Source: Bacteroidota bacterium
GTDB lineage: Bacteria; Bacteroidota; Bacteroidia; UBA7662
Length of the DNA stretch: 34,580 bases
Assembly: GCA_027485465.1 (NCBI GenBank)
Contig: JAIXRA010000156.1
Coordinates: 1-34,580, forward strand
Direction of reading: 5' to 3'
Made by a program: the position numbers and the translations under genes. How positions within the stretch are numbered: the first letter of the stretch is position 1; every line of letters starts with the position of its first letter. Positions 24,890 through 31,973 of the stretch are shown piece by piece. The notes beneath the pieces are model-generated. The model was given only the letters and a program-made list of their open reading frames with translations, had not been told where the DNA came from and did no database searches.

Positions 24890-26112
24890 GCGTAGAAACC
24901 TCCGGCACAGTCTCCGCCGAGGCTTTGTTTGATTATTGTTACAATAGAGGCATTGGATGGGTCAGCAGTCGCCGACCCCATCGCAGCGGTTTGGCAAAGG
25001 ATGATTCGGAAAGGAAGGACCATGCCTCTGTTGCGTCCCATTTGAATCGGACTCAGCACTTGGTGGATCCCACCGCTCACCACAACCGGGTATGGACGCC
25101 TCAGGACCGAAATGGTTTTGTGGTGGCCCCCTTTGACTTGAAAAAACAAGCTGCGCTATGGATGGAGCCCGCCTTTGCCTGGACAGGTAACCAGGTTCCC
25201 CTTTCTTTGCTTGAGCCGGAATCTTGGTACAAGCAACCCTTGAGAGAATCCAAGGCGAGCGTTTGCCCCCAAAAGCATCATCAAAGTCAAGGTGAATTCT
25301 GCCAACACGTAGAGAAACTTATCGCCCGCCTGAAGAAGGGGTCCCTTGAGTCGAACGAACTCAGCAAAGTGGTCTGGTCCAGGACTTTGGAAGCTGAACA
25401 ACCCGAGGATCTTCGTCCCTATCCATTTTTTGAACAAATATGCCTGGCCTATCCAGAGGTTCATGCTGTTTTGTGTTATCACCCATCGATGGGATTGTGG
25501 ATTGGCGCCAGTCCTGAAATTTTGATTGAACGCCAAAAGGACCGGGTGTATAGCATGGCCCTGGCCGGGACAAGGGCGCTTCCGATCTTGGAGACCGACG
25601 AGGAACCCCGTCCTTGGAGACCCAAAGAGATTTTGGAACAGAGCTTGGTCCTACGTTACCTGCAACATCGGTTCCTGGGCCTGGGTCTGGCCCCCGAGAC
25701 GGGTCCAACCAACAACCTTCAATCTGGACCGGTTGAACACCTTCATACCGAGGTTCATGCGACGACTTCTTTGACGTGCTACCAGATAGCCATGGCGCTG
25801 CATCCCAGCCCAGCCATCGCAGGCGAGCCTTCGGAACAAGCGCTCGATTATCTATTGTTAAACGAACCCCATCAGCGTGAACTGTACGGGGGTTTTTGGG
25901 GTTTTTTGGACGCCGAAGGCTGTGGACGACTATCGGTCAATTTGCGATGCCTACGCTGGTACCCTGATCGGGTTGTTTTGTACGCTGGTGCCGGAATCCT
26001 GGCCGATTCGGATCCCGAAGCAGAATGGCAGGAAACCTGCCGCAAGGCATCGACCCTGCTCAATCTGCTAAAATCCAAGGAAGACTTCAACGAACTTCCC
26101 CTTCGTTCATGA
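24886..26112 (+). CDS. menF: Isochorismate synthase
   Basis: 408 aa chorismate-binding enzyme turning chorismate into isochorismate, the entry step to menaquinone. Conserved features lie in the C-terminal ~260 residues: LSKVVWSR with the Lys general base, LWIGASPEILIER, MALAGTRAL, EVHATTSLTCYQIAMALHPS with PAIAGEP, then HQRELYGGFWGFLDAEG, RLSVNLRCLRW and the final YAGAGILADSDPEAEWQET. The N-terminal 120 residues are poorly conserved, as usual. The open frame runs upstream, but ATG 24886 overlaps the thioesterase stop (ATGA) and is preferred. Its stop overlaps the menD start in the same way. Confidence 0.93.
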   Translation: MSVETSGTVSAEALFDYCYNRGIGWVSSRRPHRSGLAKDDSERKDHASVASHLNRTQHLVDPTAHHNRVWTPQDRNGFVVAPFDLKKQAALWMEPAFAWTGNQVPLSLLEPESWYKQPLRESKASVCPQKHHQSQGEFCQHVEKLIARLKKGSLESNELSKVVWSRTLEAEQPEDLRPYPFFEQICLAYPEVHAVLCYHPSMGLWIGASPEILIERQKDRVYSMALAGTRALPILETDEEPRPWRPKEILEQSLVLRYLQHRFLGLGLAPETGPTNNLQSGPVEHLHTEVHATTSLTCYQIAMALHPSPAIAGEPSEQALDYLLLNEPHQRELYGGFWGFLDAEGCGRLSVNLRCLRWYPDRVVLYAGAGILADSDPEAEWQETCRKASTLLNLLKSKEDFNELPLRS

Positions 26113-27821
26113 AAAGCGACGCTTGGCTGCATCGTTCCCATTGGTCCATGCTGGCCACAAGCCTCCATCAAGCAGGGGTGCGTCGATTGGTCCTGTGCCC
26201 AGGCTCGCGCAGTGCACCCCTCACCTTGAGCCTGGTTCGAAGCGATCGGTTTGACTACGCGGTCAGCGTGGACGAGCGCTCGGCGGGTTTTGTAGCGCTT
26301 GGGATGGCCCTGCGACATCAAGAGCCAGTGGCCGTGGTTTGCACATCGGGTACCGCCTTGCTTAATCTGGGTCCTGCCGTCGCCGAAGCGTTTTTTCAAC
26401 GAATACCCTTGGTGGTTCTAAGTGCAGACCGACCCCTGGGTTCTGTGGGCCACCAAAGGGGGCAAGTCATCCATCAAAACGGAGTTTTTGGAGCGCATGT
26501 TCAGGGATCGCTCTGCTGGGTAAACCAGGATAACTCGACGGAGGCTCTTCAGGCATCCTGCGATGCCCTCCAAGCCATCCTCTATACGGCGTGTTACCAA
26601 AAGGGTCCGGTCCATATCAATGTTCCCTTTCAAGAACCCCTTTACGACCTACCTGCCGCTTTGCCCAAGCGGGCTTTGGAAAGCGATCTTTCATCGCAGG
26701 AACTTTTGACCATCCCAACCGAGTTCCGGAATCTTCCCAACGACCTCAAGGACGCTTGGAATAGCGCCTTGGTACGCCACCAAAAAATTTGGCTTTTGGC
26801 GGGAATGGGCACACCTGATTCCGAGTTGGACCGAATTCTTGAACAGCTTTTGGAACAGAACACCGCTTGCCAACTTTGGCGCGAAGACCTTTCCAACCTT
26901 CGCAGCGGCCGTCGCATCAACGAAATGGCATGGAATCTTGCCCTGCCGGAACCCCCGGATCTCTTGATTTCATGGGGCGGGCCCCTGGTTTCCAAAGCAT
27001 TGGGGCGTTGCCTGGCCCTGAATCCCCGCCTCTTGCACTGGCGAATCGACCCCAGAGGCGATCTCATTGATACCTACCACCGTTTGGACGGCGTTTGGGA
27101 CATGCAACCCTTGAGAGCCCTCCAAGCCCTTCTTGAGCTGCCACCCCCCTTTTCCTCCGACGATGTTCAAGGCGATGATGGGATGGATGATCAACCGCAA
27201 CATCATTTGTTGGAACAACAAATCCAAGAAAAATACAAGCAACTTCCCTACTCGGATTCTTGGGCGATGAACGCTTTGAAACCCCACCTGCAGGGCGCCC
27301 GTGTTCATTTGGGAAATTCAAGTTTGGTCCGAAAGTTTTTGGCCTTGCCATCCATCCCCGGTACTCCTGCCTTCGTTCATTGCAACCGGGGAACCAGCGG
27401 TATCGAGGGCAATGTGTCAACAGCCCTGGGGGATGCCTTGGTATCCAAGGGTTCCGAGGAGGTCTGGCTTTTGAACGGGGATTTGGCGACGGCTTACGAT
27501 GCCGGTGCTTGGCTGGTGGAGCCCCGGCCTTTGCTTCGGGTAGTCCTCTTTAACAACCAAGGCGGCGATATTTTTCGACAAATCCCCGGTTCCTCAACAC
27601 AGGCCGAATGCGAAACCTTGTTTGCTACTCCCAGGCCCATTCATTGGGAATCCTGGTGCACCGGCTATGGGCTCCCTTGGCGTCGGGTGGATTCCAAAGA
27701 AAGCTGGGAAGCCGGCTTGGCCTGGCTAAAGGCCCAAGAACAATCCGCCGTCTTGGAGGTTTCTACGTTGGTAGAAGCCAACCGAGAGGCGGAGAGGCAG
27801 CTGCGGCCCAACCAGCCTTAA
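26109..27821 (+). CDS. menD: 2-succinyl-5-enolpyruvyl-6-hydroxy-3-cyclohexene-1-carboxylate synthase (MenD)
   Basis: 570 aa thiamine-diphosphate enzyme that joins isochorismate and 2-oxoglutarate in menaquinone synthesis. The start region holds LVLCPGSRSAPLTL, VDERSAGFVALGMA and CTSGTALLNLGPAVAEAF, all characteristic of MenD. The cofactor-binding end has NRGTSGIEGNVSTALG, LLNGDLATAYDAGAW and VLFNNQGGDIFRQIPG. Length is typical. ATG 26109 overlaps the menF stop in an ATGA; upstream in-frame codons belong to menF sequence and were excluded. A 60-base gap separates it from menB. Confidence 0.96.
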   Translation: MKSDAWLHRSHWSMLATSLHQAGVRRLVLCPGSRSAPLTLSLVRSDRFDYAVSVDERSAGFVALGMALRHQEPVAVVCTSGTALLNLGPAVAEAFFQRIPLVVLSADRPLGSVGHQRGQVIHQNGVFGAHVQGSLCWVNQDNSTEALQASCDALQAILYTACYQKGPVHINVPFQEPLYDLPAALPKRALESDLSSQELLTIPTEFRNLPNDLKDAWNSALVRHQKIWLLAGMGTPDSELDRILEQLLEQNTACQLWREDLSNLRSGRRINEMAWNLALPEPPDLLISWGGPLVSKALGRCLALNPRLLHWRIDPRGDLIDTYHRLDGVWDMQPLRALQALLELPPPFSSDDVQGDDGMDDQPQHHLLEQQIQEKYKQLPYSDSWAMNALKPHLQGARVHLGNSSLVRKFLALPSIPGTPAFVHCNRGTSGIEGNVSTALGDALVSKGSEEVWLLNGDLATAYDAGAWLVEPRPLLRVVLFNNQGGDIFRQIPGSSTQAECETLFATPRPIHWESWCTGYGLPWRRVDSKESWEAGLAWLKAQEQSAVLEVSTLVEANREAERQLRPNQP

Positions 27822-27881
27822 ACTTGCAGACCTGACCTTGAAACCTTTCAAAGACCTTTACAACCATCCTACCACCAAACC

Positions 27882-28709
27882 ATGAACCAACGCACCTACT
27901 CTTGGACTCCCTTGGCTGCCTTTGAAGAAATCAAATTTGAATTCTGCGAAGGGGTCGGCAAAATTTCGATTAACCGCCCTGAAAAGCACAATGCCTTTAC
28001 GCCGCTAACCGTTCAGGAAATGTCCCAGGCCATGGAAATGTGCCGGCAAGACGCCCGCATCGGCGTGGTCGTCCTGACGGGAGAGGGTGGCAAGGCCTTT
28101 TGCAGCGGAGGAGACCAAAGTGTGCGCGGTCACGGTGGCTATGTTGGCAAAGACCAAGTGCCCAGGCTCAATGTTTTGGATTTACAAATGCAAATTCGCC
28201 GCATCCCCAAACCGGTGATTGCGATGGTAGCGGGTTGGGCCATTGGCGGGGGCCATGTTCTGCATGTTGTTTGCGATTTGACGATTGCGGCCGAAAACGC
28301 TCGATTTGGTCAAACCGGCCCCAAGGTGGGCAGCTTCGACGGAGGATTTGGAGCCTCTTATTTGGCCCGCATTGTCGGGCAGAAAAAGGCCCGGGAAATT
28401 TGGTACCTCTGCGATCAATACAATGCAGCCGAAGCCTTGGAAATGGGCTTGGTCAACAAAGTAGTCCCCCTCGAAAGTCTTGAAGAGACCACCATGGAAT
28501 GGACCCGCAAAATCCTGACCAAAAGCCCCATCGCCCTGCGTATGCTCAAAGCCTCCTTCAATGCCGAATTGGATGGGCAGGCTGGTATCCAAGAACTGGC
28601 CGGGAATGCAACCCTTCTCTACTACCTGAGCGACGAAGCCAAGGAAGGCAAAAACGCCTTTATCGAAAAACGCGATCCCAACTTTGATTCTTTCCCCAAA
28701 TTCCCTTAA
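27882..28709 (+). CDS. menB: 1,4-dihydroxy-2-naphthoyl-CoA synthase
   Basis: 275 aa crotonase-fold enzyme that closes the naphthoate ring from succinylbenzoyl-CoA. Signature pieces: [55 protein letters not shown] with the oxyanion-hole glycines, [16 protein letters not shown], and the C-terminal [14 protein letters not shown] typical of MenB. Its product is the CoA ester that the upstream hotdog thioesterase is predicted to hydrolyse. menC, menE and menA are not in the window. It follows menD by 60 bases and precedes the peroxidase gene by nine. Confidence 0.97.
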   Translation: MNQRTYSWTPLAAFEEIKFEFCEGVGKISINRPEKHNAFTPLTVQEMSQAMEMCRQDARIGVVVLTGEGGKAFCSGGDQSVRGHGGYVGKDQVPRLNVLDLQMQIRRIPKPVIAMVAGWAIGGGHVLHVVCDLTIAAENARFGQTGPKVGSFDGGFGASYLARIVGQKKAREIWYLCDQYNAAEALEMGLVNKVVPLESLEETTMEWTRKILTKSPIALRMLKASFNAELDGQAGIQELAGNATLLYYLSDEAKEGKNAFIEKRDPNFDSFPKFP

Positions 28710-28718
28710 ATCCATCTT

Positions 28719-29351
28719 ATGTTACCAAAATTCCTTGGGGCAACCTTCCTGGGCATCACCTTGGCCTGCGCCTCCCCCTCCGATCCTACGGACCCTACCC
28801 GGTCCAATACCGTATCCCAACAAGCCCCTCAGAACACCATGCATTCAGCCGACCAACCCCTAGATTCCGGATTATCCGACCTTCGTTTCCACGACCTGAC
28901 TTTTGTGGACATTCACGGGAAGTCTCGCAATATGTCGGAATTTAAGGGTCGGTATGTTTTGATCGTTAACACGGCATCGGAATGCGGGTACACACCGCAA
29001 TACAAAGATCTGCAGGCGCTGCACCAACAATACGGTTCCAAAATCACAGTGATTGGCTTTCCCTGCAATGATTTTGGAGGCCAAGAACCCGGGGATGAAA
29101 AAGCGATTGAAGGTTTTTGTTCCAAAAATTACGGCGTTGATTTCCTGATGGCATCCAAGGTTAGCATCCAAGGCGAAAATCGGCATCCGGTTTATCGTTG
29201 GCTCATGAGTAAGTCCCTCAACGGCTTATCGGACGCTGTGGTGCGCTGGAATTTTACCAAATTTTTGGTAAACGGAGAGGGTCAATGGATCGCTACCTAC
29301 CCTTCATCGGTTTCGCCGATGGATGCCCAAATCACCAAGCAACTACCCTAA
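28719..29351 (+). CDS. Glutathione peroxidase family lipoprotein
   Basis: 210 aa. The start has a short hydrophobic segment ending in ITLACAS, a lipobox-like site with Cys at residue 17, then a ~40-residue Ser/Pro/Asp/Gln-rich linker, so the enzyme is probably membrane-tethered and periplasmic. The GPx domain begins near residue 55. The catalytic Cys89 is in VNTASECGYTPQY, Gln in GFPCNDFGGQEPG and Trp/Asn in VVRWNFTKFLV. Bacterial Cys-type enzymes of this family usually use thioredoxin-like reductants to detoxify peroxides. The gene follows menB by nine bases and is followed by a clear terminator. Confidence 0.93.
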   Translation: MLPKFLGATFLGITLACASPSDPTDPTRSNTVSQQAPQNTMHSADQPLDSGLSDLRFHDLTFVDIHGKSRNMSEFKGRYVLIVNTASECGYTPQYKDLQALHQQYGSKITVIGFPCNDFGGQEPGDEKAIEGFCSKNYGVDFLMASKVSIQGENRHPVYRWLMSKSLNGLSDAVVRWNFTKFLVNGEGQWIATYPSSVSPMDAQITKQLP

Positions 29352-29375
29352 GGGGATAAACGTTTAATACCGACT

Positions 29376-29399
29376 GCAGGTTCGAAAACCTGCTTTTTT
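29376..29399 (+). terminator. Rho-independent terminator after the peroxidase gene
   Basis: A 7-bp stem GCAGGTT / AACCTGC with a CGAA tetraloop (29376-29393) is followed by six T residues (29394-29399). A second GCAGG at 29400-29404 could instead pair with CCTGC of the 3' arm, giving an alternative structure just before the next start codon. Confidence 0.8.
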
Positions 29400-29408
29400 G
29401 CAGGGGCC

Positions 29409-29771
29409 ATGAGAACCCTGCTCCTTTGTTACGGCGCCCTTTTCTTTGCCCAGATCGGGAATCCCCTAGGGGCCCAATCCCCATCGCCCGGCGTACAGGG
29501 AACCCTGAACGTTTCGGCCCAAGTTCGATCTCTGCGCCAATTTTATTGGGTCCGCGAATTACCGCGAAGAGACGAAGTCCCCGGCCAAGGACGGATCGGA
29601 TATTTTGGCGGTGAGGCGAACATAACCCTTCTGTGGGGGGACAAATCGGATTCCAAAACCAAGGCTTTGAGCCTTCGGCCTAATTGCTGGCACAACTTAT
29701 TGGAATTCCCTTCCATGGATTCGTTGATCCGAAATCCCGTGAATGTTACGATTCAAATGGAAATCGAATGA
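29409..29771 (+). CDS. Small secreted protein, putative minor fibre subunit
   Basis: 120 aa, no family recognised with certainty. A signal peptide runs to about residue 22 (cleavage after LGAQ). The mature start VQGTLNVSAQVRSL resembles the N-terminal strand pattern of the downstream DUF4402 protein (GVINTNLNVGATVLAQ). The last strand, NPVNVTIQMEIE, alternates like a pilin terminal beta strand. A single Cys is present in the mature chain. The start lies ten bases after the terminator T-run, and its stop overlaps the next gene in an ATGA, so it begins the fibre operon. The role as an adaptor or tip subunit is inferred from the operon. Confidence 0.6.
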   Translation: MRTLLLCYGALFFAQIGNPLGAQSPSPGVQGTLNVSAQVRSLRQFYWVRELPRRDEVPGQGRIGYFGGEANITLLWGDKSDSKTKALSLRPNCWHNLLEFPSMDSLIRNPVNVTIQMEIE

Positions 29772-30322
29772 AGCACCCTGCATTCCTATTGGTTACTTGG
29801 TTGGCCGTCTTGCTGAGCTACCTAGATCTGCATGCCCAAGGTGGGTCGGTGCAGACCCGCTTAATGAACGCCTACCGTGGTTTGATTTTTGACCAACCCG
29901 GCCAGCCCATTGTAAGCGGTAACCAACAATCGTACAATATCCAAATTCTGGACCCAAGGACCCTGGTTCTGGAGATTGCAGCTCCCCCAAGAACGCCGCT
30001 CATGGTTCAAATTCAATCCGTCCAACAGCTATGGAACCACGCCGTATCGCCAGCTGAATCCATCCCATTTGCATGGGAGGCGGCCTTTTGCAATGCAGGG
30101 ATCAACGACGAGCGAATGGCTAGACGGCAAGCCATTCCGTTGGACGTAAATCAAAATCAATTTCAGTTTGAAATGAACGATTATCAGTCCATCCCCGGTA
30201 ATCCGGAACCGATTGATGACAGAGTCAAAGCCTATTTGTATGTGTACGGTCGGTTGGGTCCCGTAGGATTGGTTACCCCCGGTTTCTACACCAACCCCAT
30301 CAATATCCAAGTATGGTACTAA
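29768..30322 (+). CDS. Secreted beta-rich protein, putative fibre subunit
   Basis: 184 aa from ATG 29768, which overlaps the preceding stop; the frame is open further upstream but that part lies inside the previous gene. A signal peptide ends near residue 24 (YLDLHAQ). The mature chain begins TRLMNAYRGLIFDQPG and contains alternating strands such as SYNIQILDPRTLVLEIAAPP. Its final strand, TPGFYTNPINIQVWY, has the G-x-Y-x-x-x-I-x-V-x-x-Y shape seen at the ends of spore-coat-U/DUF4402-type pilins. No firm family call. The position between another small secreted protein and a pilin-like gene suggests a minor subunit of the same fibre. Confidence 0.6.
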   Translation: MKHPAFLLVTWLAVLLSYLDLHAQGGSVQTRLMNAYRGLIFDQPGQPIVSGNQQSYNIQILDPRTLVLEIAAPPRTPLMVQIQSVQQLWNHAVSPAESIPFAWEAAFCNAGINDERMARRQAIPLDVNQNQFQFEMNDYQSIPGNPEPIDDRVKAYLYVYGRLGPVGLVTPGFYTNPINIQVWY

Positions 30323-30424
30323 TCAAAACGAACCTTCCACCGCCACCCATCAAAGGCCCTCCAATCTGCCAAGACCCAACCAACCCTCTCCTATACAACC
30401 ACCCAAAAAACCAAACCAAAAAAA
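30323..30424 (+). promoter_or_regulatory. Unstructured C/A-rich leader of the pilin gene
   Basis: 102 bases with very few G residues and an A-run directly before the ATG. It can form little secondary structure, and A-rich, SD-free starts are common for highly translated Bacteroidota genes. No TAnnTTTG box is present, so it is probably a transcribed leader within the operon. Confidence 0.45.
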
Positions 30425-31012
30425 ATGAAAAAGCATTCTTCTCTCCAAATCCTTATGAGCCTGAGTATGGCTGCTATCCTGTTGACGGTCAACAACCTAT
30501 ACGCCCAAAATACAGGCGTTATCAATACCAACCTCAATGTTGGAGCCACGGTCCTTGCCCAGCTCAAATTAACCAACAACTCCGATGTTCAATTCGGCAA
30601 TCTTTCAGCCACCACACCGGGCCATGTTTTTCTTTCACCCACCGGTAGCGGTCACACCAATACCGGGGTTAGCACTTCGGTAGGCAAATTCACCGTAGAG
30701 GGATCGACCAGCGGATCCGTCAAGGTTACCTGGCCTGCCAACATTGTTCTTAACTCGTCGATTGGATCCAATACCTTGATTTATAACCTGCAGGTTAATG
30801 GAAACGGCAGCGATCTGGCTTCTGGTTCCACCATTCTTGGAACAGGTGGATTGGGCGTAGCCGCAACAGCCGATGTTACGCTGGTCGCTGGAAAATACTA
30901 CCTCTATGTGGGCGGAAAAGTAGGCGGAACAGCCGGCAGTGCCGCCAATCTGAACGCCCAAGCAACGGGCGTTTATGCGGGGATTGCCAATTTCCGTGTT
31001 GAGTATAATTGA
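30425..31012 (+). CDS. DUF4402-type pilin-like major subunit
   Basis: 195 aa. A signal peptide spans about 1-28 (MAAILLTVNNLYAQ). The mature part fits the DUF4402 pattern: VQFGNLSATTPGHVFLSP (about 55-72), then SVGKFTVEGSTSGSVKVTWP, a Gly/Ser/Ala-rich middle, TLVAGKYYLYVGGKV and the terminal strand GVYAGIANFRVEYN. DUF4402 proteins of Proteobacteria are Ig-fold subunits encoded with fimbrial chaperones and ushers. The mature protein has no Cys and few charged residues, as expected for a polymerising structural subunit. A strong hairpin follows the stop, and chaperone and usher-like genes lie next. The fibre role is inferred from family and context. Confidence 0.82.
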   Translation: MKKHSSLQILMSLSMAAILLTVNNLYAQNTGVINTNLNVGATVLAQLKLTNNSDVQFGNLSATTPGHVFLSPTGSGHTNTGVSTSVGKFTVEGSTSGSVKVTWPANIVLNSSIGSNTLIYNLQVNGNGSDLASGSTILGTGGLGVAATADVTLVAGKYYLYVGGKVGGTAGSAANLNAQATGVYAGIANFRVEYN

Positions 31013-31023
31013 CATAGCCATCA

Positions 31024-31051
31024 TCCCCCTCCTCGGTTGGGCGGAGGGGGA
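31024..31051 (+). terminator. Intercistronic hairpin between pilin and chaperone (attenuator/partial terminator)
   Basis: A 9-bp GC-rich stem, TCCCCCTCC (31024-31032) with GGAGGGGGA (31043-31051), and a 10-base loop begin 12 bases after the pilin stop. The following CTGATTTTG gives only four T residues, so partial termination or 3'-end protection of pilin mRNA is more likely than full stop. Confidence 0.65.
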
Positions 31052-31096
31052 CTGATTTTGTTCAAAACCTCCATCTTCTTTCAAAAAATCCTATCA

Positions 31097-31963
31097 ATGA
31101 AAAAGAGCATAGGGATCCTTCTCTTCTACTCGGTGTCTCACTGTTGCCATGCCCAGGTTAGCATCGCGCCAACGGGACTTCTTTTGGACGGGCGAGGCCA
31201 AGGCGTCATGTACATTGGCAATACCGGCAGCCAACCCCAAGAGGTTCGGATCCAATTTCAATTTGGTTACCCCGGACAAGATTCGATGGGGGCCCTACAG
31301 ATGATCTACGGGGATACCATCCGTGAAAAATCGTACGGATTGGGTCCTTCGATAAAAGCCTATCCCTCCGCCTTTACCCTGCAACCCCAATCCCAACAAA
31401 TGGTGAGACTACTCCTCAAAGAACGCCTATTCCCTCAAGATGGGCTTTATTTCTCGAGGATAAAAATCAACTCCCAAACAGCCGTTCCAGATGCTGGAAC
31501 GGTCGATACCAGCTCCGTTGGAACCCAGGTTTCTTTTCGTTTTGAACAATTCCTTCCTGTATTTTACCAACAGGGGAAATTGGAATCTGCTCTCAAAATC
31601 GCTAACCGGACTCTTCAAGCGGATTCCGGAAACGGACTGCTGAATTTTGAATATCAGTGTTCAAGCCATACGCCCTATCTGGGCCGTCTTCGTTACCGTC
31701 TCTTCTCAGAATCGGTCGTGAAGACGCTCTCGATTGGAAAGGATAGGCCTGCCGTCAGCGAACAGGATACGTCATGGAGAGAAATGGAAATAGCCCTTTA
31801 TTTTGAAGGCAACCGTCGTTTCCATTTACCATGGCCTCAATCACTCAGCCCCGGTAAGCATTGCCTAGAATTGGAATTTAGCAAGGGCCGAAGTGATTAC
31901 CCCGCTTTAACTTATGGAATTTCTCCCGATTATCGGGAGAGGGTTTGCTTTGATCTGCCATGA
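31097..31963 (+). CDS. Periplasmic PapD-like pilus assembly chaperone (divergent)
   Basis: 288 aa from ATG 31097; the open frame extends upstream but without a signal peptide start. A short signal peptide ends near SHCCHAQ (residue 20). Residues 21-125 read as the N-terminal Ig domain of a fimbrial chaperone: SIAPTGLLLDGRGQGVMYIGN with the N-x-G turn after the hydrophobic strand, YPSAFTLQPQSQQMVRLLL as the G1/F1-like strand pattern, and GLYFSRIKI in place of the usual GEYR-x-x-I. A second beta domain fills 145-288. The Arg near the start conserved in classical PapD/FimC is not obvious, where the sequence has PTGLLL, so this is a distant relative. It would bind DUF4402 subunits and deliver them to the usher-like protein encoded ten bases downstream. 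Confidence 0.72.
   Translation: MKKSIGILLFYSVSHCCHAQVSIAPTGLLLDGRGQGVMYIGNTGSQPQEVRIQFQFGYPGQDSMGALQMIYGDTIREKSYGLGPSIKAYPSAFTLQPQSQQMVRLLLKERLFPQDGLYFSRIKINSQTAVPDAGTVDTSSVGTQVSFRFEQFLPVFYQQGKLESALKIANRTLQADSGNGLLNFEYQCSSHTPYLGRLRYRLFSESVVKTLSIGKDRPAVSEQDTSWREMEIALYFEGNRRFHLPWPQSLSPGKHCLELEFSKGRSDYPALTYGISPDYRERVCFDLP
31922..31940. repeat. Perfect inverted repeat at the chaperone 3' end
   Basis: TCTCCCGAT and ATCGGGAGA flank one central base, 21 bases before the chaperone stop and just upstream of the usher-like start. It could fold as a 7-bp hairpin with a 5-base loop. Confidence 0.7.
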
Positions 31964-31973
31964 TTGAACCTTC

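Noticed and set aside
29409-31012. Type V (FimA/Mfa1-like) fimbrial subunits
   Set aside because: The three exported proteins have ordinary signal peptides, not lipoboxes with a protease-cleaved prodomain, and chaperone and usher-like genes follow.
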